Both the position numbers and the translations under genes were made by a program. A model generated the notes under the pieces. It saw only the letters and a program-made list of their open reading frames with translations. It was not told the DNA's origin and made no database searches. From Geodermatophilus sp. DSM 44513 (lineage in GTDB: Bacteria > Actinomycetota > Actinomycetes > Mycobacteriales > Geodermatophilaceae): a stretch of DNA of 64,000 bases. Positions 52,959 through 61,132 of this stretch are shown one piece after another. The stretch spans positions 1,612,001-1,676,000 of the forward strand of contig NZ_CP135963.1 of NCBI RefSeq assembly GCF_032460525.1, read 5' to 3'. Position 1 is the stretch's first letter; every line of letters begins with the position of its first letter.

Positions 52959-53216
52959 ATGACCGACCCCCACCAGCCGGGCACCCCCGCCGGCACCTCC
53001 TCCGCCGACGTCGACCGTCGCGCCGTCCTCGCCGAGGCCCTTGGCAAGGAGGTGTGGCCGGCCGACCGGGACGCCCTCGTGGCCCGGGCCCAGGAGTCCA
53101 ACGCCCTCGACAGCGTCCTGGCCGACCTGCGCCGGCTGCCGTCGGGCCAGCAGTTCGACAACGTCCAGGACGTCGCCCGGGCGCTGGGCATCGGCACCGA
53201 GCAGCAGCGCTTCTGA
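52959..53216 (+). CDS. DUF2795 protein
   Basis: 85 residues. The C-terminal LPSGQQFDNVQDVARALG is the DUF2795 helical pattern seen in many actinobacterial stress proteins. ATG four bases after the Balon-like stop, with ACGAG upstream, so probably one operon. Function unknown. Confidence 0.75.
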   Translation: MTDPHQPGTPAGTSSADVDRRAVLAEALGKEVWPADRDALVARAQESNALDSVLADLRRLPSGQQFDNVQDVARALGIGTEQQRF

Positions 53217-53231
53217 CCTGACGAGGACGCC

Positions 53232-53468
53232 ATGACCACGCACAAGGAGCCCAGCCCCGAGGCGCGGGCCAACGTCACCCAGCACAACGTCGAGACCCGG
53301 TCGCACCCGCTGCTGCCGGAGGAGGAGCAGCCGCTGGCCGACAGCGGCATGGAGGAGACCGCCGCCGAGCTGATCCTCGCGGAGTCCGAGGAGCGGACGC
53401 TGAACCCCGACCCGGACGACGCGCAGGGCGGGCACCGGCGGTCCGAGGACACCGCGGACCTGCCCTGA
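53232..53468 (+). CDS. Small acidic hypothetical protein
   Basis: 78 residues, rich in Glu, Asp, Pro and His, likely disordered. I recognise no family. The ATG at 53232 has GAGGA five to six bases upstream. Its stop overlaps a probable CTG start of the next gene (CTGA). Confidence 0.6.
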   Translation: MTTHKEPSPEARANVTQHNVETRSHPLLPEEEQPLADSGMEETAAELILAESEERTLNPDPDDAQGGHRRSEDTADLP

Positions 53469-53848
53469 GCGGCGCGCACGAGCACACCGTCCAGCTGCGC
53501 TGGTCGGACCCGGACTCCCTCGGCCACGTCAACCACGCCCGCGCCCTGAGCCTCATCGAGGACGCCCGGCTGGCGATGGGCGACGGCGAGGGTGGGCTGA
53601 TCCTCGCCCGGCTGGAGGTCGACTACCTCCGCCAGCTGTACTACCGGGTGGGCGAGCGGCTGTGCGTGCGCAGCACGGTCACCCGGCTGGGCACCCGGTC
53701 GCTCACGCTGCGCCAGGAACTGCTGCAGGACGACGCGGTCGCCATCCGCGCCGTCGTCGTCATGGTGCTGTTCGACTTCGCCACCGACACCAGCCGGCCG
53801 ATGACCGACGCCGAGCGCACACACTGGTCCCGGTACCACGAGGGCTGA
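53465..53848 (+). CDS. Hotdog acyl-CoA thioesterase (4HBT/YbgC type), probable CTG start
   Basis: 127 residues if started at CTG 53465. The catalytic block DPDSLGHVNHARALSLIEDAR (abridged here: D-x4-GHVNH) lies in the first 40 residues, so the first ATG in frame (53576) is too late and would remove the active site. No ATG, GTG or TTG exists in frame between the preceding stop-free limit and 53576. CTG overlapping the previous stop as CTGA fits the coupled-start pattern seen elsewhere here. Hydrolysis of acyl-CoA or acyl-ACP thioesters is expected. Confidence 0.72.
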   Translation: MSGAHEHTVQLRWSDPDSLGHVNHARALSLIEDARLAMGDGEGGLILARLEVDYLRQLYYRVGERLCVRSTVTRLGTRSLTLRQELLQDDAVAIRAVVVMVLFDFATDTSRPMTDAERTHWSRYHEG

Positions 53849-53849
53849 G

Positions 53850-54722
53850 GTGGCCTTCTTCGACGGCTTCCAGGAGACCCGGCGGGACGGGGCGGATGGC
53901 GTCCGGCTGCGGGTGCGCATCGGCGGCACCGGACCACCATTGGTCCTGCTGCACGGGCACCCGCGCACCCACACCACGTGGCACCGCGTCGCCCCGTTGC
54001 TGGCCGCCGCGGGGCACACCGTCGTGTGCCCGGACCTGCGCGGGTACGGCCGGTCGTCGAAGCCGCCGACCACGGACGACCATGGGCCGTACTCCAAGCG
54101 GGCGATGGCCCGCGACGTCGTCGCGCTCATGGCCGGCCTCGGGCACGGACGGTTCGCCGTCGTCGGCCACGACCGGGGCAGCTACGTCGCGCTCCGGACG
54201 GCGCTGGACCACCCGGACGCCGTCACGCACCTGGCCGTCCTGGACTGCATCCCGATCGTGGAGCACCTCGACCGCGCCGACGCCCGGTTCGCCGAAGCGT
54301 GGTGGCACTGGTTCTTCTTCGCGCAGCCCGACAAGCCCGAGCGCGCCATCCTCGCCGACCCCGGTGCCTGGTACGGCGGGGACCCGGCCGTCATGGGGGA
54401 GGAGAACCACGCCGACTTCCGCGCCGCGGTGCACGACCCGGCCGTCGTCCGGGCCATGCTCGAGGACTACCGGGCCGGGCTCACGGTCGACCGGGCCGCC
54501 GACGAGGCCGACCGGGCGGCCGGACGGCGGGTCGGCTGTCCCACCCTCGTGCTCTGGTCGGCCCGCGACGACCTCGAGCAGCTGTACGGCGACCCGCTGC
54601 GCATCTGGGCTGACTGGGCCGCCGACCTGTGCGGTGGCGGGCGGATCGACAGCGGCCACCACATGGGCGAAGAGGCACCCGATCAGCTGGCGGCGGCGCT
54701 CGTCCCGTTCCTGGCCGCGTGA
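53850..54722 (+). CDS. Alpha/beta hydrolase resembling haloacetate dehalogenase
   Basis: 290 residues. HGHPRTHTTW at about 35-44, the nucleophile Asp in VGHDRGS near 110, WHWFFFAQPDKPER near 150 and the late GHHMGE histidine match fluoroacetate dehalogenases and epoxide hydrolases. The second arginine of the FAcD carboxylate site (GHDRGGR) is replaced (GHDRGSY), so haloacetate may not be the substrate. GTG two bases after the thioesterase stop. Confidence 0.82.
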   Translation: MAFFDGFQETRRDGADGVRLRVRIGGTGPPLVLLHGHPRTHTTWHRVAPLLAAAGHTVVCPDLRGYGRSSKPPTTDDHGPYSKRAMARDVVALMAGLGHGRFAVVGHDRGSYVALRTALDHPDAVTHLAVLDCIPIVEHLDRADARFAEAWWHWFFFAQPDKPERAILADPGAWYGGDPAVMGEENHADFRAAVHDPAVVRAMLEDYRAGLTVDRAADEADRAAGRRVGCPTLVLWSARDDLEQLYGDPLRIWADWAADLCGGGRIDSGHHMGEEAPDQLAAALVPFLAA

Positions 54723-54741
54723 TCCCGGGTACCGGACCGTC

Positions 54742-55161
54742 ATGCCGAAGACGACGAAGAGCGGGGACGCCAAGACCGACGAGATCCCCAGCACCCTGCA
54801 GCGGTCGGACGAGAAGGCGCAGCGGACGTTCGCCAAGACGCACGACTCCGCGATGGACTCCTACGACGACGAGCGCCGGGCCAACCAGACCGCGTGGTCG
54901 GCTGTCAAGCACACGCACGAGAAGGTCGGTGACCACTGGGAACCGAAGGACCACAAGGGCCCGTCCGACGCGCAGGCCGCCGGTGGCCGGGACACCGACC
55001 GCGGGACCAAGGGCGGCGTGGACGCCAACGCCACCAAGGAGCACCTGATGGACGTGGCGAAGCGGCTGGACGTCAGCGGCCGGTCGAGGATGACCAAGGA
55101 CGAACTGGTCGACGCCATCCGGCAGGCCAACGACCGGGAGACCCGCAGGGCCCGGTCCTAG
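54742..55161 (+). CDS. ChaB-like protein with a Rho-N/SAP-type C-terminus
   Basis: 139 residues. The first 75 (EIPSTLQRSDEKAQRTFAKT and the following AMDSYDDE) follow the ChaB pattern; the C-terminal 40 (TKEHLMDVAKRLDVSGRSRM, then TKDELVDAI) are a helix-extended-loop-helix nucleic-acid-binding domain of the Rho-N/SAP kind. Strongly charged, probably cytosolic. Related actinobacterial proteins are stress-associated; a role in DNA or RNA binding is inferred. ATG at 54742. Confidence 0.75.
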   Translation: MPKTTKSGDAKTDEIPSTLQRSDEKAQRTFAKTHDSAMDSYDDERRANQTAWSAVKHTHEKVGDHWEPKDHKGPSDAQAAGGRDTDRGTKGGVDANATKEHLMDVAKRLDVSGRSRMTKDELVDAIRQANDRETRRARS

Positions 55162-55177
55162 GCACTCCGCCGTCGCG

Positions 55178-55361
55178 GTGGCCGTGCGGCCGGCGGGGGT
55201 GGGCCATCGGCATCCACCACAACACGGCGAACGCCGGGGCGCCGGCCTGGGCGTCGCCCACGCCGGGGTCACCGACACCACCGACCCCATGCCGTACTCG
55301 GCTGCTCGTGTTCCGCGACCCGGACGACATCCAGCTGGAGATGGTGCACCTCCCGGGCTGA
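55178..55361 (+). pseudogene. Relic of a glyoxalase/VOC protein
   Basis: The last 18 residues before the stop at 55359-55361, LVFRDPDDIQLEMVHLPG, are the typical end of a VOC (glyoxalase) domain, with the metal Glu. Upstream only a short IHHN-like start is seen and the middle is scrambled or lost. No full product can be made. Confidence 0.65.
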
Positions 55362-55390
55362 GCGGCCCGTCCCCCCGCGGGCCGGGCCCC

Positions 55391-56701
55391 TCAGGAGGTG
55401 GGGATCAGCAGCAGCTCGGTCTGCCGGTCGCCGAGGTAGCGCACGCCCTCACCGGTGAGCGCCACGCCCTCCTCCAGGGCCATCCGCACCGGCTGGTCGC
55501 CCCACTCGGGCACCGGCACCCGCACGCACAGCTCCAGGGCGTAGACGGTATCGGGGCACAGCACCCGGTCACCGGCGCCGGGGACGCCGCGCTGGTCGTC
55601 CCAGCGGCCGATCGCCGGCCCGGCCCCGTGCCCGTGCGCGCCGACCGGGTGGGAGTAGATGTCGCCGTCGATCCCCTCGGCCGCGGCGGCGCTCCGGGCC
55701 GCGGCCAGCACCTCGTTGCCGGTGCGGCCCGCGACCAGCTCCGCGGCGGTGAGGTCCTGCAGCCGGTTGCCGACGGCCAGCGCCTGCCGCAGCCCCGCCG
55801 GCGCGTCGGTCTCGCCGTCCCGCAGCACGTAGCCGTTGCGCTGGCTGTCGGTCCGCAGCCCCAGGCTGGCCATCCCCACGTCGCAGTGCACCAGGTCACC
55901 CGGCCGCACCGGCTCGTCGTAGCCGACGGCGGGCAGCAGCACGCCCTGGCGGCGCAGCGGCGGCACCCCGGCCCGCTGGACGTCGACCACGGGGTGGAAC
56001 CACGGCTCGCAGCCCAGGTCGGCCAGCCGCTGGCGCAGCCACCAGGCGAGGTCGGTGGCGGTGGTGACCCCGGCGGTCAGGGCGGCCGGGGAGAAGGCCT
56101 CCCCGACCACCTCGCCCACCCGCCGGTTGAGCCCGTCCAGCGCGGCGATCTCCTCGGGCAGCCGCGTCTCCAGCCAGCCGACGGCGAGGTCCTCGGCCGA
56201 GACCAGCCGGTCGGCCCACGGCCCCAGCGCCTGGCAGACCAGCCGGTGCTCGGTGTGCGAGAGGCCATCGGCCAGGGCGCAGTCGGACGACACGTCGACG
56301 CCGATCCGCCGCGGCGCGGCCTGCTCCACGAAGCGCCGCACCTCGGCCCACTGGGACTCCTCGGCCGGCCGCCGTCCGTCGTCCTCCGGGGACCACGCCG
56401 GGAGGAACTGCCCCACCGGGTAGCGGGAGACCGCGGCCGCGGTGACGCCGTCGTCGCTGCGGTGCAGCACCAGGATCGTGCACCGCCGGGCCGACAGCCA
56501 GGTCGCCGGCAGCAGCGTGGCCAGCACCGGGTCCTCGTTGTACTCCCGCCCGACCACCAGCCACAGGTCGATGCCGGCCCGGTCCATCAGGTCCGGCAGC
56601 AGGTCCAGCAGCCGCTGGGTCAGCCACCGGTCACGGACGTCGGCCTGCTCGCGGAGCGGCAGGGGCACCGTCCGGGTCGGGTCCGGCGCGACGAGCGGCA
56701 T
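55391..56701 (-). CDS. M24-family metallopeptidase (Xaa-Pro aminopeptidase type)
   Basis: 436 residues. An N-terminal creatinase-like domain (about 1-190) precedes the pita-bread domain, with metal ligands in HCDVGMASLGLRTD, HPVGAHGHG, YALELC and ALEEG. The dipeptide or peptide substrate is unknown. The ATG at 56699-56701 lacks a ribosome site; a CACTCT hexamer lies a few bases upstream. Convergent to the glyoxalase relic. Confidence 0.82.
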   Translation of the reverse strand: MPLVAPDPTRTVPLPLREQADVRDRWLTQRLLDLLPDLMDRAGIDLWLVVGREYNEDPVLATLLPATWLSARRCTILVLHRSDDGVTAAAVSRYPVGQFLPAWSPEDDGRRPAEESQWAEVRRFVEQAAPRRIGVDVSSDCALADGLSHTEHRLVCQALGPWADRLVSAEDLAVGWLETRLPEEIAALDGLNRRVGEVVGEAFSPAALTAGVTTATDLAWWLRQRLADLGCEPWFHPVVDVQRAGVPPLRRQGVLLPAVGYDEPVRPGDLVHCDVGMASLGLRTDSQRNGYVLRDGETDAPAGLRQALAVGNRLQDLTAAELVAGRTGNEVLAAARSAAAAEGIDGDIYSHPVGAHGHGAGPAIGRWDDQRGVPGAGDRVLCPDTVYALELCVRVPVPEWGDQPVRMALEEGVALTGEGVRYLGDRQTELLLIPTS

Positions 56702-56742
56702 GGGGAGAGTGGAGCAGACAACCGCCGTCCCCACCGGTCGAG

Positions 56743-56802
56743 CCGGCCTCCGCAGGGGCCCTCCGCGAGTCCACGGGTGGCGGGGGGCGGAGGTGCCCTC
56801 CA
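56743..56802 (-). repeat. Post-stop hairpin repeat, copy 6
   Basis: Follows the GGDEF gene stop on the minus strand. The outer arms 56747-56753 and 56787-56793 (CCTCCGC and GCGGAGG) pair over seven bases, 33 nt apart, the same spacing as the other copies. Confidence 0.75.
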
Positions 56803-57954
56803 TCACCCCACCGCGCGGCTGGGCGGGGGGATGCTGTCGCGGAACTGCCCGGTGCGCTGCCGGGGCAGGACGGCCGCCACCCGGTCGCGCCCGGCCCGCT
56901 TGGCCTCGTACATGGCCCCGTCGGCGCGGTCGACCAGCCGCCACATCGCACCCGCGGCGTCCTCGCCGTCCACCGGCCGGGCCAGCGCGAGGCCGATCGA
57001 GGCGGTCACCGCGTGCCCCCCGCCGGAGCGGCTGGCCGCCACCGCCGACCGCAGCCGCTCGGCCAGCCGGCGCGCCTCGACGGCGTCGCCGACCAGACCG
57101 AGCACGATCATCTCCTCACCGCCCGCGCGCGCCAGCACGTCGCTGGGCCGCACGGTGGCCGCCAGGGCCGCCGCCACCGCCTGCAGCACCGCGTCCCCGG
57201 CGGCGTGCCCGTGGGCGTCGTTGAGCTGCTTGAAGTGGTCGAGGTCCAGCACCATCGCGACCACCTGGGACCCCTCCCGGCGGGCCTGCCGCCACACCCG
57301 CGGCGCCTGCTCGACGAGCCGGCGCCGGTTGGCCAGCCCGGTGAGCGGGTCCTGGTGGGACAGCGCGCGGGTGGCCTCCAGCAGCCGCTCCACCCGGCGG
57401 CGCAGCACGTACACCCCGGCGGACGCCGCGTTGAGGACGCCGGAGTTCACGGCCACCTGGACGGTGAGGGCCACCGGGTCGTCGTAGCTGCCCCACATCG
57501 CCACCAGGCAGGCCAGCACGGTGGCCGCCATGTTGACCCCGAGCATCCACGGGCTGAGGAACCAGGCGGCGACGAACGCGGGGAACAGCAGCATGAGCGG
57601 GGTGGCGTAGCGGACCGGGTCCTCGATGCACAGGGCGACGACGACGTAGACCAGGTCGCCGAGCAGCACCAGCCCGAAGGTCTCCGGCCGGCCGACCCGC
57701 CGCAACAGACCCAGGACCACGCCGAGGGCCATCAGCAGCACCATCGTGCCGCCGTAGACCCACCGGGAGGCGCCCTCGCGCAGGACCCCCTCGACGGAGA
57801 GGTTGAGCAGCCCCATGCCCGCACCCAGGACCATCAGCCCGGCGAGGGTCCAGGCGGCGACCTGCCGCTCCACCCCCCGGCCGGCGTCCACGTCGAGCCC
57901 GGACCGCCGTGTGTCGGTGTCTTTGAGTCGCCGCGCGGTCACGAGGTGCAGCAT
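56803..57954 (-). CDS. Membrane GGDEF protein (diguanylate cyclase)
   Basis: 383 residues. Six or so hydrophobic helices (about 35-175), a short linker, then a GGDEF domain from about 200. DLDHFKQLNDAHGH is present, the signature reads GGEEM at 278-282 instead of GG[DE]EF, and an inhibitory RPSD site lies five residues before it (269-272). c-di-GMP synthesis is likely if Met is tolerated. The ATG at 57952-57954 was used; a GTG at 57942 is also possible. Confidence 0.83.
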   Translation of the reverse strand: MLHLVTARRLKDTDTRRSGLDVDAGRGVERQVAAWTLAGLMVLGAGMGLLNLSVEGVLREGASRWVYGGTMVLLMALGVVLGLLRRVGRPETFGLVLLGDLVYVVVALCIEDPVRYATPLMLLFPAFVAAWFLSPWMLGVNMAATVLACLVAMWGSYDDPVALTVQVAVNSGVLNAASAGVYVLRRRVERLLEATRALSHQDPLTGLANRRRLVEQAPRVWRQARREGSQVVAMVLDLDHFKQLNDAHGHAAGDAVLQAVAAALAATVRPSDVLARAGGEEMIVLGLVGDAVEARRLAERLRSAVAASRSGGGHAVTASIGLALARPVDGEDAAGAMWRLVDRADGAMYEAKRAGRDRVAAVLPRQRTGQFRDSIPPPSRAVG

Positions 57955-58049
57955 GCCGTACCCGGGGGTTCCCGGGGAGCCCCTGGACGGAGGCTCCCGC
58001 GCCCCCGGAGGCGGTCGACGGCGCGCCGGGTCGGTGCCAGGGTGACCGC

Positions 58050-58520
58050 GTGTCCCACCCCACCCCTGGCGCCGTCGTCGTCCGCACCAGCGCCGAGCAC
58101 CCGATGGTCGAGTCGGGCAGCAGCGCGCTGCGCGTGGTCGCGCCCGGCGCGGCCACCGCCGGGCGCTTCGGTCTGGTCGAGTACCTCCTGGCCCCGCGCA
58201 GCCCGGGCGCGGCCCCACACTTCCACCGGACCTTCTCCGAGTCCTTCTACGTGCTGTCCGGCGAGCTGACCGTGTACGCCGACGGGGCGTGGCGGCCGTA
58301 CGGGCCCGGCGACCTCGCGCTGGTCCACGAGCAGGGGGTGCACGGCTTCCGCAACGACGGCGACGAGCCGGCCGGCTTCCTCATCCTGTTCGCCCCGGGC
58401 ATCGCCCGCGAGCGGTTCTTCGCCGAGATGGCCGAGCTGCGCCGCAGCGGGCGCACGAGGACGCCGGAGGAGATGACCGCCTTCTACGCCCGGCACGACC
58501 AGGTCATGGTGGACGTGTGA
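58050..58520 (+). CDS. Cupin-domain protein
   Basis: 156 residues with one cupin barrel. Metal-type motif: His57 and His59 in PHFHRTFSESFYVLSGE, with a second His in EQGVHGFRN. Small-molecule binding or dioxygenase activity cannot be told. The GTG at 58050 has CAGGGT at 58038-58043 six bases upstream and no ribosome site, a leaderless-type start. 95 bp from the divergent GGDEF gene. Confidence 0.8.
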   Translation: MSHPTPGAVVVRTSAEHPMVESGSSALRVVAPGAATAGRFGLVEYLLAPRSPGAAPHFHRTFSESFYVLSGELTVYADGAWRPYGPGDLALVHEQGVHGFRNDGDEPAGFLILFAPGIARERFFAEMAELRRSGRTRTPEEMTAFYARHDQVMVDV

Positions 58521-58558
58521 GCCTGGACGGGGACCGGACACCGATCGAGGAGGCGCAC

Positions 58559-58741
58559 GTGGCGCAGGGACCGTGGTTCTACTGCCTCAAGCACCACACC
58601 GTCGAGGACCGGGACGGCTGTGCCGAGCGGCACCGCCTGGGTCCCTACGACACCCGCGAGGAGGCCGAGCGGGCGCTGGACTCGGTGGCCGAGCGCGAGG
58701 AGCGGCTGACCGCCGAGGACCGCCGCTGGCGGGACGGGTAG
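58559..58741 (+). CDS. Small conserved actinobacterial protein
   Basis: 60 residues. WFYCLKHHTVEDRDGCAERH and RLGPYDTREEAERAL form a short SPOR-like module that I recall as a common hypothetical in actinobacteria. The GTG at 58559 with GAGGAGG five to six bases upstream was chosen; a longer start at 58517 would overlap the cupin stop (GTGA) but has no site. Confidence 0.7.
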   Translation: MAQGPWFYCLKHHTVEDRDGCAERHRLGPYDTREEAERALDSVAEREERLTAEDRRWRDG

Positions 58742-58783
58742 CGCAGGGCCCCGCGAGCTCGGGACGGGACCCCGACGCGGGCC
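58742..58783 (+). repeat. Possible decayed copy of the post-stop hairpin
   Basis: Directly after a TAG stop, GCGAGCTCGGGACGGGACCC resembles the repeat core (GCGAGCTCGCGGCGGGNCCC), but the outer arms are lost. Listed as a degenerate seventh copy. Confidence 0.4.
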
Positions 58784-58850
58784 GTTCCGGTCCGTCACCA
58801 GGGGGCATGATCGGCGGGACGCCGGGCGGTCCGGCGGACGGAGGTGGCAC

Positions 58851-59546
58851 GTGACGGACGCACGTTCGGTGGAGGACCTGGTCGTCGGGGTGCTCGGCGG
58901 CACCGGCCCGCAGGGTCGCGGGCTGGCCGTCCGGCTGGCCGCGGCCGGGCAGCGGGTGCTGCTGGGCTCGCGGGAGGCCGGCCGGGCCGGTGAGGTGGCC
59001 GCCCAGGTCGCCGAGCGGGCGGCCGCGGCGTCCGGGGGCGGCGAGGTCTCCGTCACCGGCGGCGCCAACCTCGACGTCGCCGGCGCGGCCGACCTGGTGA
59101 TCGTCGCCGTGCCCTACGCTGGGCACGCGGACACCCTCGCCGGGATGGCCACCCCGCTGGCCGGCAAGGTCGTCGTCGACTGCGTCGTCCCGATGGCCTT
59201 CGACGAGCTCGGCGCCTACGTGCTCGACGTCCCCGAGGGCTCCGCGGCCCAGCAGGCCGCCGCGCTGCTGCCCGACTCGCACGTGGTCGGCGCCTTCCAC
59301 CACCTGTCCGCACGGCTGCTCGAGGACCTGTCCAAGCCCACCCTGGACGGCGACGTGATGGTCGTCGGCGACGTCCGCGAGGCCACCGACACCGTGCAGG
59401 CGCTGGCCGGCCGGCTGCCCGGCATGCGCGGCGTCTACGCCGGACGGCTGCGCAACGCCCGGCAGGTCGAGGCGCTGACCATCAACCTGGTCTCGGTCAA
59501 CCGCCGCTACAAGGCCCACGCCGGCATCCGCGTCACCGACGTCTGA
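58851..59546 (+). CDS. npdG: NADPH-dependent F420 reductase
   Basis: 231 residues. The N-terminal Rossmann motif GVLGGTGPQGRGLA with SRE in GSREAGRA is the NADPH-binding pattern of Fno/NpdG. VGAFHHLSA near residue 145 matches the F420 side. It transfers hydride between NADPH and coenzyme F420. The GTG at 58851 has GGAGG just upstream. F420 use is common in this group of actinobacteria, supporting the call. Confidence 0.85.
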   Translation: MTDARSVEDLVVGVLGGTGPQGRGLAVRLAAAGQRVLLGSREAGRAGEVAAQVAERAAAASGGGEVSVTGGANLDVAGAADLVIVAVPYAGHADTLAGMATPLAGKVVVDCVVPMAFDELGAYVLDVPEGSAAQQAAALLPDSHVVGAFHHLSARLLEDLSKPTLDGDVMVVGDVREATDTVQALAGRLPGMRGVYAGRLRNARQVEALTINLVSVNRRYKAHAGIRVTDV

Positions 59547-59558
59547 GCGGAGACCCCG

Positions 59559-60185
59559 TCAGGTCCATCCTGCGCCCCTGGCGACGAGGACCCCACCCAC
59601 GAGCAGGACGACGGCGCCGAGCGCGACGAGGACATCGGTCAGCACGGGGTGCCGCTCCCGCCAGGACAGCTCGTACACCCGGCGCCACACGAGCTCGAGC
59701 GGTGTGAGCGGGTCCTCGATCACCAGCACCGGCGCGGCCACCGCCTCCGCGATCGAGCGCAGGCGGTCGGCACCCCACCAGCGGCCGTGGACGCGGAGGA
59801 GGGGACGGCGCCGGCCGTCCAGCAGGACCAGCAGGCCGGTGGCCGGACCGCCGGAGGAGCGGAAGGCCGGCAGGAGCAGGGCCTGCGCGATCTCCGCGCG
59901 GGGCACGACCCGCGTGCGGCCCAGGGCGTCGCGCCGGTGCACGGCCCGGTCGGTGACCCGGACCCGCGCGACGTACCGCTGCAGCAGCAGCGGCAGTGCG
60001 AGGGCGGACACGCCGCCCACGAGGGCCACCAGGGCCGGTGCAGCGGTCCAGTCAGCGAGGTTGAGCGCGAGCGAGAGGCCGGCGACGGCGAACGCGAGCA
60101 GCTGGCCCGGGGTCCGCAGCGTCGCCGCGTAGGTGCGCAGCGACGGGCGGACCTCCTGCAGGACGACGTCCCGCGGCCCGGTCAC
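59559..60185 (-). CDS. Hypothetical membrane protein
   Basis: 208 residues. Two hydrophobic helices (about 25-70), a middle soluble part with VARVRVTDRAVHRRDALG that looks PH-domain-like, and a C-terminal hydrophobic segment. Function unknown. The GTG at 60183-60185 follows TAGCGT (minus strand) by eight bases with no ribosome site. Convergent to the F420 reductase. Confidence 0.7.
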   Translation of the reverse strand: MTGPRDVVLQEVRPSLRTYAATLRTPGQLLAFAVAGLSLALNLADWTAAPALVALVGGVSALALPLLLQRYVARVRVTDRAVHRRDALGRTRVVPRAEIAQALLLPAFRSSGGPATGLLVLLDGRRRPLLRVHGRWWGADRLRSIAEAVAAPVLVIEDPLTPLELVWRRVYELSWRERHPVLTDVLVALGAVVLLVGGVLVARGAGWT

Positions 60186-60270
60186 GGCGGGGGACGCTAG
60201 GCCGCCGAGCGCCGCCACGCGACCGCGGTCACCGGTGCGGGTGACCCGCGAGCCCCGACGCCGCAGCGGG

Positions 60271-61101
60271 CTACTCGAAGGAGTGCTCGGGGCCGGGGAA
60301 GGTCCCGGTGCGCACCTCGTCGGCGTACTCGCGGGCCGCGCGCAGCAGCTCGCCGCGCAGGTCGGCGTACCGCTTCACGAACCGGGGCACCCGCCCGCCG
60401 GTCAGCCCGGCCATGTCCGGCCAGACCAGCACCTGGGCGTCGCAGTGCGGGCCGGCGCCGATGCCGATGGTCGGGATGGCCAGCTCCGCGGTCACCTTCC
60501 CCGCGATCTCCGCGGGCACCATCTCCAGGACGACGGCGAACGCCCCGGCGTCCTGCACGGCGAGCGCGTCGGCCAGCAGCCGCTCCGCCCCCGCGCCGCG
60601 GCCCTGCACCCGGAAGCCGCCCAGGGCGTGCTCGCTCTGTGGGGTGAACCCGATGTGCGCCATGACCGGGATGCCGGAGTCGTGCAGCAGCCGGATCTGC
60701 GGGGCCACCCGCTCCCCGCCCTCCAGCTTGACCGCCTGCGCGCCGCCCTCCTTCATCATCCGCACGGCGGTGCCGAACGCCTGCTCCGGCGAGGCCTCGT
60801 AGCTGCCGAACGGCAGGTCGGCCACGATCAGCGACCGCTTCGTCGAGCGGGTGACCGCGCGGGTCATCAGCAGCAGGTCCTCCACCGTGACCGGCACGGT
60901 CGAGGGGTGCCCGAGGACGACGTTGCCCGAGGAGTCGCCGACCAGCATCACCGGGATGCCGGCCTCCTCGAAGACCGTGGCGCTGGAGGTGTCGTAGGCG
61001 GTGAGCATCGCCCACCGCTCGCCGCGCTCCTTGGCCTGCTGCAGGTGGTGCACCCGCACCCGGGCCGTGGACCCGCCCCCGTAGAGCACCGACTCGGTCA
61101 T
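60271..61101 (-). CDS. panB: 3-methyl-2-oxobutanoate hydroxymethyltransferase
   Basis: 276 residues. First step of pantothenate synthesis. Family blocks are intact: [30 protein letters not shown] with the metal Asp, [30 protein letters not shown] and VVLEMVPAE with the catalytic Glu. The ATG at 61099-61101 with GAGGGAG about six bases upstream was chosen over one at 61152 inside the nadE end. Same strand as nadE, 31 bp after it. Confidence 0.94.
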   Translation of the reverse strand: MTESVLYGGGSTARVRVHHLQQAKERGERWAMLTAYDTSSATVFEEAGIPVMLVGDSSGNVVLGHPSTVPVTVEDLLLMTRAVTRSTKRSLIVADLPFGSYEASPEQAFGTAVRMMKEGGAQAVKLEGGERVAPQIRLLHDSGIPVMAHIGFTPQSEHALGGFRVQGRGAGAERLLADALAVQDAGAFAVVLEMVPAEIAGKVTAELAIPTIGIGAGPHCDAQVLVWPDMAGLTGGRVPRFVKRYADLRGELLRAAREYADEVRTGTFPGPEHSFE

Positions 61102-61132
61102 GCCCTGCTCCCTCTCGAACTCGCGGGCTCGT

